DNA of 64,000 nt, taken from positions 26,044,937 through 26,108,936 of the forward strand of contig OZ024741.1 in the NCBI GenBank assembly GCA_964016885.1. The letters are read 5' to 3'. The notes below the pieces were generated by a model. That model worked only from the letters and a program-made list of their open reading frames with translations. It was not told where the DNA came from and ran no database searches. This document shows positions 41,001-53,672 of this stretch, one piece after another (the first letter of the stretch is position 1; each line of letters begins with the position of its first letter). The position numbers were made by a program, and so were the translations under genes. This stretch comes from Eledone cirrhosa. Its lineage: Eukaryota; Mollusca; Cephalopoda; Octopoda; Eledonidae.

Positions 41001-44000
41001 GGAGAGCTGGACAGTAGAAGATCTTCAGAGAAGAAACTGTCAGGAGTGCTGGACAGTAGAAGATCTTCAGAGAAGAAACTGTCAGGAGAGCTGGACAGCA
41101 GAAGATCTTCAGAGAAGAAACTGTCAGGAGAGCTGGCCAGCAGAAGATCTTCAGAGAAGAAACTGTCAGGAGAGCTGGACAGTAGAAGATCTTCAGAGAA
41201 GAAACTGTCAGGAGAGCTGGCCAGCAGAAGATCTTCAGAGAAGAAACTGTCAGGAGAGCTGGACAGTAGAAGATCTTCAGAGAAGAAACTGTCAGGAGAG
41301 CTGGACAGTAGAAGATCTTCAGAGAAGAAACTGTCAGGAGAGCTGGACAGTAGAAGATCTTCAGAGAAGAAACTGTCAGGAGAGCTGGACAGTAGAAGAT
41401 CTTCAGAGAAGAAACTGTCAGGAGAGCTGGACAGTAGAAGATCTTCAGAGAAGAAACTGTCAGGAGAGCTGGCCAGCAGAAGATCTTCAGAGAAGAAACT
41501 GTCAGGAGAGCTGGACAGTAGAAGATCTTCAGAGAAGAAACTGTCAGGAGAGCTGGACAGTAGAAGATCTTCAGAGAAGAAACTGTCAGGAGAGCTGGAC
41601 AGTAGAAGATCTTCAGAGAAGAAACTGTCAGGAGAGCTGGACAGTAGAAGATCTTCAGAGAAGAAACTGTCAGGAGAGCTGGCCAGCAGAAGGTCTTTGG
41701 AGAAGAAACTGTGAGGAGAGCTGGACAGTAGAAGATCTTCAGAGAAGAAACTGTCAGGAGTGCTGGACAGTAGAAGATCTTCAGAGAAGAAACTGTCAGG
41801 AGAGCTGGACAGCAGAAGATCTTCAGAGAAGAAACTGTCAGGAGAGCTGGCCAGCAGAAGATCTTCAGAGAAGAAACTGTCAGGAGAGCTGGACAGTAGA
41901 AGATCTTCAGAGAAGAAACTGTCAGGAGAGCTGGACAGTAGAAGATCTTCAGAGAAGAAACTGTCAGGAGAGCTGGACAGTAGAAGATCTTCAGAGAAGA
42001 AACTGTCAGGAGAGCTGGCCAGCAGAAGGTCTTTGGAGAAGAAACTGTGAGGAGAGCTGGACAGTAGAAGATCTTCAGAGAAGAACTGTCAGAAGAGCTG
42101 GACAGTAGAAGATCTTCAGAGAAGAAACTGTCAGGAGAGCTGGACAGTAGAAGATCTTCAGAGAAGAAACTGTCAGGAGAGCTGGACAGTAGAAGATCTT
42201 CAGAGAAGAAACTGTCAGGAGAGCTGGCCAGCAGAAGATCTTCAGAGAAGAAACTGTCAGGAGAGCTGGACAGTAGAAGATCTTCAGAGAAGAAACTGTC
42301 AGGAGAGCTGGCCAGCAGAAGATCTTCAGAGAAGAAACTGTCAGGAGAGCTGGACAGTAGAAGATGTTCAGAGAAGAAACTGTCACGAGAGCTGGCCAGC
42401 AGAAGATCTTCAGAGAAGAAACTGTCAGGAGAGCTGGACAGTAGAAGATCTTCAGAGAAGAAACTGTCAGGAGAGCTGGCCAGCAGAAGATCTTCAGAGA
42501 AGAAACTGTCAGGAGAGCTGGACAGTAGAAGATCTTCAGAGAAGAAACTGTCAGGAGAGCTGGCCAGCAGAAGATCTTCAGAGAAGAAACTGTCAGGAGA
42601 GCTGGACAGTAGAAGATCTTCAGAGAAGAAACTGTCAGGAGAGCTGGCCCGCAGAAGATCTTTGGAGAAGAAACTGTCAGGAGAGCTGGCCAGCAGAAGA
42701 TCTTCAGAGAAGAAACTGTCAGGAGAGCTGGCCAGCAGAAGGTCTTCAGAGAAGAAACTGTCAGGAGAGCTGGACAGTAGAAGGTCTTCAGAGAAGAAAC
42801 TGTCAGGAGAGCTGGCCAGCAGAAGATCTTCAGAGAAGAAACTGTCAGGAGAGCTGGACAGTAGAAGATCTTCAGAGAAGAAACTGTCAGGAGAGCTGGA
42901 CAGTAGAAGATCTTCAGAGAAGAAACTGTCAGGAGAGCTGGACAGTAGAAGATCTTCAGAGAAGAAACTGTCAGGAGAGCTGGACAGTAGAAGATCTTCA
43001 GAGAAGAAACTGTCAGGAGAGCTGGACAGTAGAAGATCTTCAGAGAAGAAACTGTCAGGAGAGCTGGACAGTAGAAGATCTTCAGAGAAGAAACTGTCAG
43101 GAGAGCTGGACAGTAGAAGATCTTCAGAGAAGAAACTGTCAGGAGAGCTGGACAGTAGAAGATCTTCAGAGAAGAAACTGTCAGGAGAGCTGGACAGTAG
43201 AAGATCTTCAGAGAAGAAACTGTCAGGAGAGCTGGACAGTAGAAGATCTTCAGAGAAGAAACTGTCAGGAGAGCTGGACAGTAGAAGGTCTTCAGAGAAG
43301 AAACTGTCAGGAGAGCTGGACAGTAGAAGATCTTCAGAGAAGAAACTGTCAGGAGAGCTGGACAGTAGAAGATCTTCAGAGAAGAAACTGTCAGGAGAGC
43401 TGGCCCGCAGAAGATCTTTGGAGAAGAAACTGTCAGGAGAGCTGGCCAGTAGAAGATCTTTGGAGAAGAAACTGTCAGGAGAGCTGGCCAGCAGAAGATC
43501 TTCAGAGAAGAAACTGTCAGGAGAGCTGGCCCGCAGAAGATCTTTGGAGAAGAAACTGTCAGGAGAGCTGGACAGTAGAAGATCTTCAGAGAAGAAACTG
43601 TCAGGAGAGCTGGCCCGCAGAAGATCTTTGGAGAAGAAACTGTCAGGAGAGCTGGACAGTAGAAGATCTTCAGAGAAGAAACTGTCAGGAGAGCTGGCCC
43701 GCAGAAGATCTTTGGAGAAGAAACTGTCAGGAGAGCTGGACAGTAGAAGATCTTCAGAGAAGAAACTGTCAGGAGAGCTGGCCCGCAGAAGATCTTCAGA
43801 GAAGAAACTGTCAGGAGAGCTGGCCCGCAGAAGATCTTTGGAGAAGAAACTGTCAGGAGAGCTGGCCAGCAGAAGATCTTCAGAGAAGAAACTGTCAGGA
43901 GAGCTGGACAGTAGAAGATCTTCAGAGAAGAAACTGTCAGGAGAGCTGGCCAGCAGAAGATCTTCAGAGAAGAAACTGTCAGGAGAGCTGGCCCGCAGAA

Positions 44001-47000
44001 GATCTTTGGAGAAGAAACTGTCAGGAGAGCTGGCCAGCAGAAGATCTTCAGAGAAGAAACTGTCAGGAGAGCTGGCCCGCAGAAGATCTTTGGAGAAGAA
44101 ACTGTCAGGAGAGCTGGACAGTAGAAGATCTTCAGAGAAGAAACTGTCAGGAGAGCTGGCCCGCAGAAGATCTTTGGAGAAGAAACTGTCAGGAGAGCTG
44201 GACAGTAGAAGATCTTCAGAGAAGAAACTGTCAGGAGAGCTGGCCAGCAGAAGATCTTCAGAGAAGAAACTGTCAAGAGAGCTGGACAGTAGAAGATCTT
44301 CAGAGAAGAAACTGTCAGGAGAGCTGGACAGTAGAAGATCTTCAGAGAAGAAACTGTCAGGAGAGCTGGACAGCAGAAGATCTTTGGAGAAGAAACTGTC
44401 AGGAGAGCTGGCCAGCAGAAGATCTTCAGAGAAGAAACTGTCAGGAGAGCTGGACAGTAGAAGATCTTCAGAGAAGAAACTGTCAGGAGAGCTGGCCCGC
44501 AGAAGATCTTTGGAGAAGAAACTGTCAGGAGAGCTGGCCCGCAGAAGATCTTTGGAGAAGAAACTGTCAGGAGAGCTGGACAGTAGAAGATCTTCAGAGA
44601 AGAAACTGTCAGGAGAGCTGGCCCGCAGAAGATCTTTGGAGAAGAAACTGTCAGGAGAGCTGGACAGTAGAAGATCTTCAGAGAAGAAACTGTCAGGAGA
44701 GCTGAACAGTAGAAGATCTTCAGAGAAGAAACTGTCAGGAGAGCTGGCCAGCAGAAGATCTTCAGAGAAGAAACTGTCAGGAGAGCTGAACAGTAGAAGA
44801 TCTTCAGAGAAGAAACTGTCAGGAGAGCTGGCCAGCAGAAGATCTTCAGAGAAGAAACTGTCAGGAGAGCTGGACAGTAGAAGATCTTCAGAGAAGAAAC
44901 TGTCAGGAGAGCTGGACAGTAGAAGATCTTCAGAGAAGAAACTGTCAGGAGAGCTGGCCAGCAGAAGATCTTCAGAGAAGAAACTGTCAGGAGAGCTGGC
45001 CAGCAGAAGATCTTCAGAGAAGAAACTGTCAGGAGAGCTGGACAGTAGAAGATCTTCAGAGAAGAAACTGTCAGGAGAGCTGGCCAGCAGAAGATCTTCA
45101 GAGAAGAAACTGTCAGGAGAGCTGGACAGTAGAAGATCTTCAGAGAAGAAACTGTCAGGAGAGCTGGCCAGCAGAAGATCTTCAGAGAAGAAACTGTCAG
45201 GAGAGCTGGACAGTAGAAGATCTTCAGAGAAGAAACTGTCAGGAGAGCTGGCCAGCAGAAGATCTTCAGAGAAGAAACTGTCAGGAGAGCTGGACAGTAG
45301 AAGATCTTCAGAGAAGAAACTGTCAGGAGAGCTGGCCAGCAGAAGATCTTCAGAGAAGAAACTGTCAGGAGAGCTGGACAGTAGAAGATCTTCAGAGAAG
45401 AAACTGTCAGGAGAGCTGGCCAGCAGAAGATCTTCAGAGAAGAAACTGTCAGGAGAGCTGGACAGTAGAAGATCTTCAGAGAAGAAACTGTCAGGAGAGC
45501 TGGACAGTAGAAGATGTTCAGAGAAGAAACTGTCAGGACAGCTGGCCAGCAGAAGGTCTTTGGAGAAGAAACTGTCAGGAGAGCTGGACAGTAGAAGATC
45601 TTCAGAGAAGAAACTGTCAGGAGAGCTGGCCAGCAGAAGATCTTCAGAGAAGAAACTGCCAGGAGAGCTGGCCAGCAGAAGATCTTCAGAGAAGAAACTG
45701 TCAGGAGAGCTGGCCAGCAGAAGATCTTCAGAGAAGAAACTGTCAGGAGAGCTGGCCAGCAGAAGATCTTCAGAGAAGAAACTGTCAGGAGAGCTGGACA
45801 GTAGAAGATCTTCAGAGAAGAAACTGTCAGGAGAGCTGGACAGTAGAAGATCTTCAGAGAAGAAACTGTCAGGAGAGCTGGCCCGCAGAAGATCTTTGGA
45901 GAAGAAACTGTCAAGAGAGCTGGCCAGCAGAAGATCTTCAGAGAAGAAACTGTCAGGAGAGCTGGCCAGTAGAAGATCTTCAGAGAAGAAACTGTCAGGA
46001 GAGCTGGACAGTAGAAGATCTTCAGAGAAGAAACTGTCAGGAGTGCTGGACAGTAGAAGATCTTCAGAGAAGAAACTGTCAGGAGAGCTGGACAGTAGAA
46101 GATCTTCAGAGAAGAAACTGTCAGGAGAGCTGGACAGTAGAAGATCTTCAGAGAAGAAACTGTCAGGAGAGCTGGACAGTAGAAGATCTTCAGAGAAGAA
46201 ACTGTCAGCAGAGCTGGCCAGCAGAAGATCTTCAGAGAAGAAACTGTCAGGAGAGCTGGACAGTAGAAGATCTTCAGAGAAGAAACTGTCAGGAGAGCTG
46301 GACAGTAGAAGATCTTCAGAGAAGAAACTGTCAGGAGAGCTGGCCAGCAGAAGATCTTCAGAGAAGAAACTGTCAGGAGAGCTGGCCAGCAGAAGATCTT
46401 CAGAGAAGAAACTGTCAGGAGAGCTGGCCAGCAGAAGATCTTCAGAGAAGAAACTGTCAGGAGAGCTGGACAGTAGAAGATCTTCAGAGAAGAAACTGTC
46501 AGGAGAGCTGGACAGTAGAAGATCTTCAGAGAAGAAACTGTCAGGAGAGCTGGCCCGCAGAAGATCTTTGGAGAAGAAACTGTCAGGAGAGCTGGCCAGC
46601 AGAAGATCTTCAGAGAAGAAACTGTCAGGAGAGCTGGCCAGTAGAAGATCTTCAGAGAAGAAACTGTCAGGAGAGCTGGACAGTAGAAGATCTTCAGAGA
46701 AGAAACTGTCAGGAGTGCTGGACAGTAGAAGATCTTAAGAGAAGAAACTGTCAGGAGAGCTGGACAGTAGAAGATCTTCAGAGAAGAAACTGTCAGGAGA
46801 GCTGGACAGTAGAAGATCTTCAGAGAAGAAACTGTCAGGAGAGCTGGACAGTAGAAGATCTTCAGAGAAGAAACTGTCAGGAGAGCTGGCCAGCAGAAGA
46901 TCTTCAGAGAAGAAACTGTCAGGAGAGCTGGACAGTAGAAGATCTTCAGAGAAGAAACTGTCAGGAGAGCTGGACAGTAGAAGATCTTCAGAGAAGAAAC

Positions 47001-50000
47001 TGTCAGGAGAGCTGGCCAGCAGAAGATCTTCAGAGAAGAAACTGTCAGGAGAGCTGGACAGTAGAAGATCTTCAGAGAAGAAACTGTCAGGAGAGCTGGA
47101 CAGTAGAAGATCTTCAGAGAAGAAACTGTCAGGAGAGCTGGACAGTAGAAGATCTTCAGAGAAGAAACTGTCAGGAGAGCTGGACAGTAGAAGATCTTCA
47201 GAGAAGAAACTGTCAGGAGAGCTGGACAGTAGAAGATCTTCAGAGAAGAAACTGTCAGGAGAGCTGGACAGTAGAAGATCTTCAGAGAAGAAACTGTCAG
47301 GAGAGCTGGACAGTAGAAGATCTTCAGAGAAGAAACTGTCAGGAGAGCTGGACAGTAGAAGATCTTCAGAGAAGAAACTGTCAGGAGAGCTGGACAGTAG
47401 AAGATCTTCAGAGAAGAAACTGTCAGGAGAGCTGGACAGTAGAAGATCTTCAGAGAAGAAACTGTCAGGAGAACTGGACAGTAGAAGATCTTCAGAGAAG
47501 AAACTGTCAGGAGAGCTGGCCAGCAGAAGATCTTCAGAGAAGAAACTGTCAGGAGAGCTGGCCAGCAGAAGATCTTCAGAGAAGAAACTGTCAGGAGAGC
47601 TGGCCAGCAGAAGATCTTCAGAGAAGAAACTGTCAGGAGAGCTGGACAGTAGAAGATCTTCAGAGAAGAAACTGTCAGGAGTGCTGGACAGTAGAAGATC
47701 TTCAGAGAAGAAACTGTCAGGAGAGCTGGACAGTAGAAGATCTTCAGAGAAGAAACTGTCAGGAGAGCTGGACAGTAGAAGATCTTCAGAGAAGAAACTG
47801 TCAGGAGAGCTGGCCAGCAGAAGATCTTCAGAGAAGAAACTGTCAGGAGAGCTGGACAGTAGAAGATCTTCAGAGAAGAAACTGTCAGGAGAGCTGGACA
47901 GTAGAAGATCTTCAGAGAAGAAACTGTCAGGAGAGCTGGCCAGCAGAAGATCTTCAGAGAAGAAACTGTCAGGAGAGCCGGACAGTAGAAGATCTTCAGA
48001 GAAGAAACTGTCAGGAGAGCTGGCCAGCAGAAGATCTTCAGAGAAGAAACTGTCAGGAGAGCTGGACAGTAGAAGATCTTCAGAGAAGAAACTGTCAGGA
48101 GAGCTGGCCAGCAGAAGATCTTCAGAGAAGAAACTGTCAGGAGAGCTGGACAGCAGAAGATCTTCAGAGAAGAAACTGTCAGGAGAGCTGGACAGTAGAA
48201 GATCTTCAGAGAAGAAACTGTCAGGAGAGCTGGCCAGCAGAAGATCTTCAGAGAAGAAATTGTCAGGAGAGCTGGACAGTAGAAGATCTTCAGAGAAGAA
48301 ACTGTCAGGAGAGCTGGACAGTAGAAGATCTTCAGAGAAGAAACTGTCAGGAGAGCTGGACAGCAGAAGATCTTCAGAGAAGAAACTGTCAGGAGAGCTG
48401 GACAGTAGAAGATCTTCAGAGAAGAAACTGTCAGGAGAGCTGGACAGTAGAAGATCTTCAGAGAAGAAACTGTCAGGAGAGCTGGCCAGCAGAAGATCTT
48501 CAGAGAAGAAACTGTCAGGAGAGCTGGACAGTAGAAGATCTTCAGAGAAGAAACTGTCAGGAGAGCTGGACAGTAGAAGATCTTCAGAGAAGAAACTGTC
48601 AGGAGAGCTGGCCAGCAGAAGATCTTCAGAGAAGAAACTGTCAGGAGAGCTGGACAGTAGAAGATCTTCAGAGAAGAAACTGTCAGGAGAGCTGGCCAGC
48701 AGAAGATCTTCAGAGAAGAAACTGTCAGGAGAGCTGGCCAGCAGAAGATCTTCAGAGAAGAAACTGTCAGGAGAGCTGGACAGTAGAAGATCTTCAGAGA
48801 AGAAACTGTCAGGAGAGCTGGACAGTAGAAGATCTTCAGAGAAGAAACTGTCAGGAGAGCTGGACAGTAGAAGATCTTCAGAGAAGAAACTGTCAGGAGA
48901 GCTGGCCAGCAGAAGATCTTCAGAGAAGAAACTGTCAGGAGAGCTGGACAGTAGAAGATCTTCAGAGAAGAAACTGTCAGGAGAGCTGGACAGTAGAAGA
49001 TCTTCAGAGAAGAAACTGTCAGGAGAGCTGGACAGTAGAAGGTCTTCAGAGAAGAAACTGTCAGGAGAGCTGGACAGTAGAAGATCTTCAGAGAAGAAAC
49101 TGTCAGGAGAGCTGGACAGTAGAAGATCTTCAGAGAAGAAACTGTCAGGAGAGCTGGCCAGCAGAAGATCTTCAGAGAAGAAACTGTCAGGAGAGCTGGA
49201 CAGTAGAAGATCTTCAGAGAAGAAACTGTCAGGAGAGCTGGCCAGCAGAAGATCTTCAGAGAAGAAACTGTCAGGAGAGCTGGACAGTAGAAGATCTTCA
49301 GAGAAGAAACTGTCAGGAGAGCTGGACAGTAGAAGATCTTCAGAGAAGAAACTGTCAGGAGAGCTGGCCAGCAGAAGATCTTCAGAGAAGAAACTGTCAG
49401 GAGAGCTGGACAGTAGAAGATCTTCAGAGAAGAAACTGTCAGGAGAGCTGGACAGTAGAAGATCTTCAGAGAAGAAACTGTCAGGAGAGCTGGCCAGCAG
49501 AAGATCTTCAGATAAGAAACTGTCAGGAGAGCTGGCCAGCAGAAGATCTTCAGAGAAGAAACTGTCAGGAGTGCTGGACAGTAGAAGATCTTCAGAGAAG
49601 AAACTGTCAGGAGAGCTGGACAGTAGAAGATCTTCAGAGAAGAAACTGTCAGGAGAGCTGGACAGTAGAAGATCTTCAGAGAAGAAACTGTCACGAGAGC
49701 TGGACAGTAGAAGATCTTCAGAGAAGAAACTGTCAGGAGAGCTGGACAGTAGAAGATCTTCAGAGAAGAAACTGTCAGGAGAGCTGGCCAGCAGAAGATC
49801 TTCAGAGAAGAAACTGTCAGGAGAGCTGGCCAGCAGAAGATCTTCAGAGAAGAAACTGTCAGGAGAGCTGGCCAGCAGAAGATCTTCAGAGAAGAAACTG
49901 TCAGGAGAGCTGGCCAGCAGAAGATCTTCAGAGAAGAAACTGTCAGGAGAGCTGGACAGTAGAAGATCTTCAGAGAAGAAACTGTCACGAGAGCTGGACA

Positions 50001-53000
50001 GTAGAAGATCTTCAGAGAAGAAACTGTCAGGAGAGCTGGCCAGCAGAAGATCTTCAGAGAAGAAACTGTCAGGAGAGCTGGACAGTAGAAGATCTTCAGA
50101 GAAGAAACTGTCAGGAGAGCTGGCCAGTAGAAGGTCTTCAGAGAAGAAACTGTCAGGAGAGCTGGACAGTAGAAGATCTTCAGAGAAGAAACTGTCACGA
50201 GAGCTGGACAGTAGAAGATCTTCAGAGAAGAAACTGTCAGGAGAGCTGGCCAGCAGAAGATCTTCAGAGAAGAAACTGTCAGGAGAGCTGGACAGTAGAA
50301 GATCTTCAGAGAAGAAACTGTCAGGAGAGCTGGACAGTAGAAGATCTTCAGAGAAGAAACTGTCACGAGAGCTGGACAGTAGAAGATCTTCAGAGAAGAA
50401 ACTGTCAGGAGAGCTGGCCAGCAGAAGATCTTCAGAGAAGAAACTGTCAGGAGAGCTGGCCAGCAGAAGGTCTTCAGAGAAGAAACTGTCAGGAGAGCTG
50501 GACAGTAGAAGATCTTCAGAGAAGAAACTGTCAGGAGAGCTGGCCAGCAGAAGATCTTCAGAGAAGAAACTGTCAGGAGAGCTGGACAGCAGAAGATCTT
50601 CAGAGAAGAAACTGTCAGGAGAGCTGGACAGTAGAAGATCTTCAGAGAAGAAACTGTCAGGAGAGCTGGACAGTAGAAGATCTTCAGAGAAGAAACTGTC
50701 AGGAGAGCTGGCCAGCAGAAGATCTTCAGAGAAGAAACTGTCAGGAGAGCTGGCCAGCAGAAGGTCTTCAGAGAAGAAACTGTCAGGAGAGCTGGACAGT
50801 AGAAGATCTTCAGAGAAGAAACTGTCAGGAGAGCTGGCCAGCAGAAGATCTTCAGAGAAGAAACTGTCAGGAGAGCTGGCCAGCAGAAGATCTTCAGAGA
50901 AGAAACTGTCAGGAGAGCTGGACAGTAGAAGATCTTCAGAGAAGAAACTGTCAGGAGAGCTGGCCAGCAGAAGATCTTCAGAGAAGAAACTGTCAGGAGA
51001 GCTGGACAGTAGAAGATCTTCAGAGAAGAAACTGTCAGGAGAGCTGGCCAGCAGAAGATCTTCAGAGAAGAAACTGTCAGGAGAGCTGGCCAGCAGAAGG
51101 TCTTCAGAGAAGAAACTGTCAGGAGAGCTGGACAGTAGAAGATCTTCAGAGAAGAAACTGTCAGGAGAGCTGGCCAGCAGAAGATCTTCAGAGAAGAAAC
51201 TGTCAGGAGAGCTGGACAGTAGAAGATCTTCAGAGAAGAAACTGTCAGGAGAGCTGGACAGTAGAAGATCTTCAGAGAAGAAACTGTCAGGAGAGCTGGC
51301 CAGCAGAAGATCTTCAGAGAAGAAACTGTCAGGAGAGCTGGCCAGCAGAAGGTCTTCAGAGAAGAAACTGTCAGGAGAGCTGGCCAGCAGAAGATCTTCA
51401 GAGAAGAAACTGTCAGGAGAGCTGGACAGTAGAAGATCTTCAGAGAAGAAACTGTCAGGAGAGCTGGCCAGCAGAAGATCTTCAGAGAAGAAACTGTCAG
51501 GAGAGCTGGCCAGCAGAAGATCTTCAGAGAAGAAACTGTCAGGAGAGCTGGACAGTAGAAGATCTTCAGAGAAGAAACTGTCAGGAGAGCTGGCCAGCAG
51601 AAGATCTTCAGAGAAGAAACTGTCAGGAGAGCTGGACAGTAGAAGATCTTCAGAGAAGAAACTGTCAGGAGAGCTGGACAGTAGAAGATCTTCAGAGAAG
51701 AAACTGTCAGGAGAGCTGGCCAGCAGAAGATCTTCAGAGAAGAAACTGTCAGGAGAGCTGGACAGTAGAAGATCTTCAGAGAAGAAACTGTCAGGAGAGC
51801 TGGACAGTAGAAGATCTTCAGAGAAGAAACTGTCAGGAGAGCTGGACAGTAGAAGATCTTCAGAGAAGAAACTGTCAGGAGAGCTGGCCAGCAGAAGATC
51901 TTCAGAGAAGAAACTGTCAGGAGAGCTGGACAGTAGAAGATCTTCAGAGAAGAAACTGTCAGGAGAGCTGGACAGTAGAAGATCTTCAGAGAAGAAACTG
52001 TCAGGAGAGCTGGACAGTAGAAGATCTTCAGAGAAGAAACTGTCAGGAGAGCTGGACAGTAGAAGATCTTCAGAGAAGAAACTGTCAGGAGAGCTGGACA
52101 GTAGAAGATCTTCAGAGAAGAAACTGTCAGGAGAGCTGGACAGTAGAAGATCTTCAGAGAAGAAACTGTCAGGAGAGCTGGCCAGCAGAAGATCTTCAGA
52201 GAAGAAACTGTCAGGAGAGCTGGACAGTAGAAGATCTTCAGAGAAGAAACTGTCAGGAGAGCTGGACAGTAGAAGATCTTCAGAGAAGAAACTGTCAGGA
52301 GAGCTGACCAGCAGAAGATCTTCAGAGAAGAAACTGTCAGGAGAGCTGGCCAGCAGAAGGTCTTCAGAGAAGAAACTGTCAGGAGAGCTGGACAGTAGAA
52401 GATCTTCAGAGAAGAAACTGTCAGGAGAGCTGGCCAGCAGAAGATCTTCAGAGAAGAAACTGTCAGGAGAGCTGGACAGCAGAAGATCTTCAGAGAAGAA
52501 ACTGTCAGGAGAGCTGGACAGCAGAAGATCTTCAGAGAAGAAACTGTCAGGAGAGCTGGACAGCAGAAGGTCTTCAGAGAAGAAACTGTCAGGGGAAATG
52601 GACAGCAGAAGGTCTTCGGAGAAGACCACCACCATGTGATGGACCAGTGTCCTATAAGCTCTAACCTAATGAGACTCTGTGCTTGGGGCAAATGTTAGCC
52701 ACATTTTTAATTATAAAAACATAGTTTATATATATTATCTGGATAGTGTGTATATATCCTGTATATATTAACTAGATAGACACATACACACACACACTCT
52801 ATATATATATATATGTAGCGAAATCTGTCCGCGCCTTGAACTTTGGGTGATACCTAAAGGTTAAATCCTAGGTCAACACTCTCTTTGGTGTAGACAGGTG
52901 GATTCGTTGACTGTCCTCTCAAGGTGGGGGACAGGAAGTGACAGCTATATATAGACCATGTACAAGCAATTCCACACACAGACATCGAAGCAATAGGATA

Positions 53001-53637
53001 TACAACTAACTATGTAAGGATTACTGCTATTAACAGATCCCTTTGGTCTACCAACAGACCCCATGAAGTCTACAGATACACACACAGAGATTGGAACCTC
53101 TATTACTACAGACCACACTGCTGTATGCAGTTCAAAGTATTTCAGAGCTATACATACCATACTCTCTAACTAACACGGTCTAACAACTATTACCATGAAT
53201 TCCAACAACAACAACAATTATCTGTAACTCGCTGTTTTAACACCAACAACAACAGACTTCAACAGCCTACACATTAACAACAAAATAATATTGTCAATCT
53301 TTGCAACTTATGGTAACTTGTTTAGTGAACCTTTTAATTGATTCACGTGAAGTAAACTATATATAACCAAATCCTATATTCCTTATATTCTTTATATTCA
53401 CGTTATTATTCCTTATATTATATTCATGTAATCTCTTCTAACAACATTGTTATTATCATAACTAAATAACCAACATATTTATTCTATACATATTACCATA
53501 CTATCCATTATTTAACAATTTCTTCACATATATTTATACCATTCGTTAAATATATATATATATATATATTAACTAGATAGACACACACACACTATATATT
53601 AACTAGACACACACACACTGTATATATTAACTAGATA

Positions 53638-53672
<35 letters not shown>

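Noticed and set aside
32420..52630. CRISPR-like array
   Set aside because: There are no unique spacers between repeats; it is a continuous head-to-tail minisatellite in a eukaryotic intron.
42075..52691. 3,538-codon minus-strand frame (and 2,160-, 1,966-, 1,652- and 1,358-codon frames) in the 42-bp array
   Set aside because: Stop-free only because 42 is a multiple of 3; several frames on both strands are open at once, units vary without codon bias, and it lies between in-phase exons of another gene.
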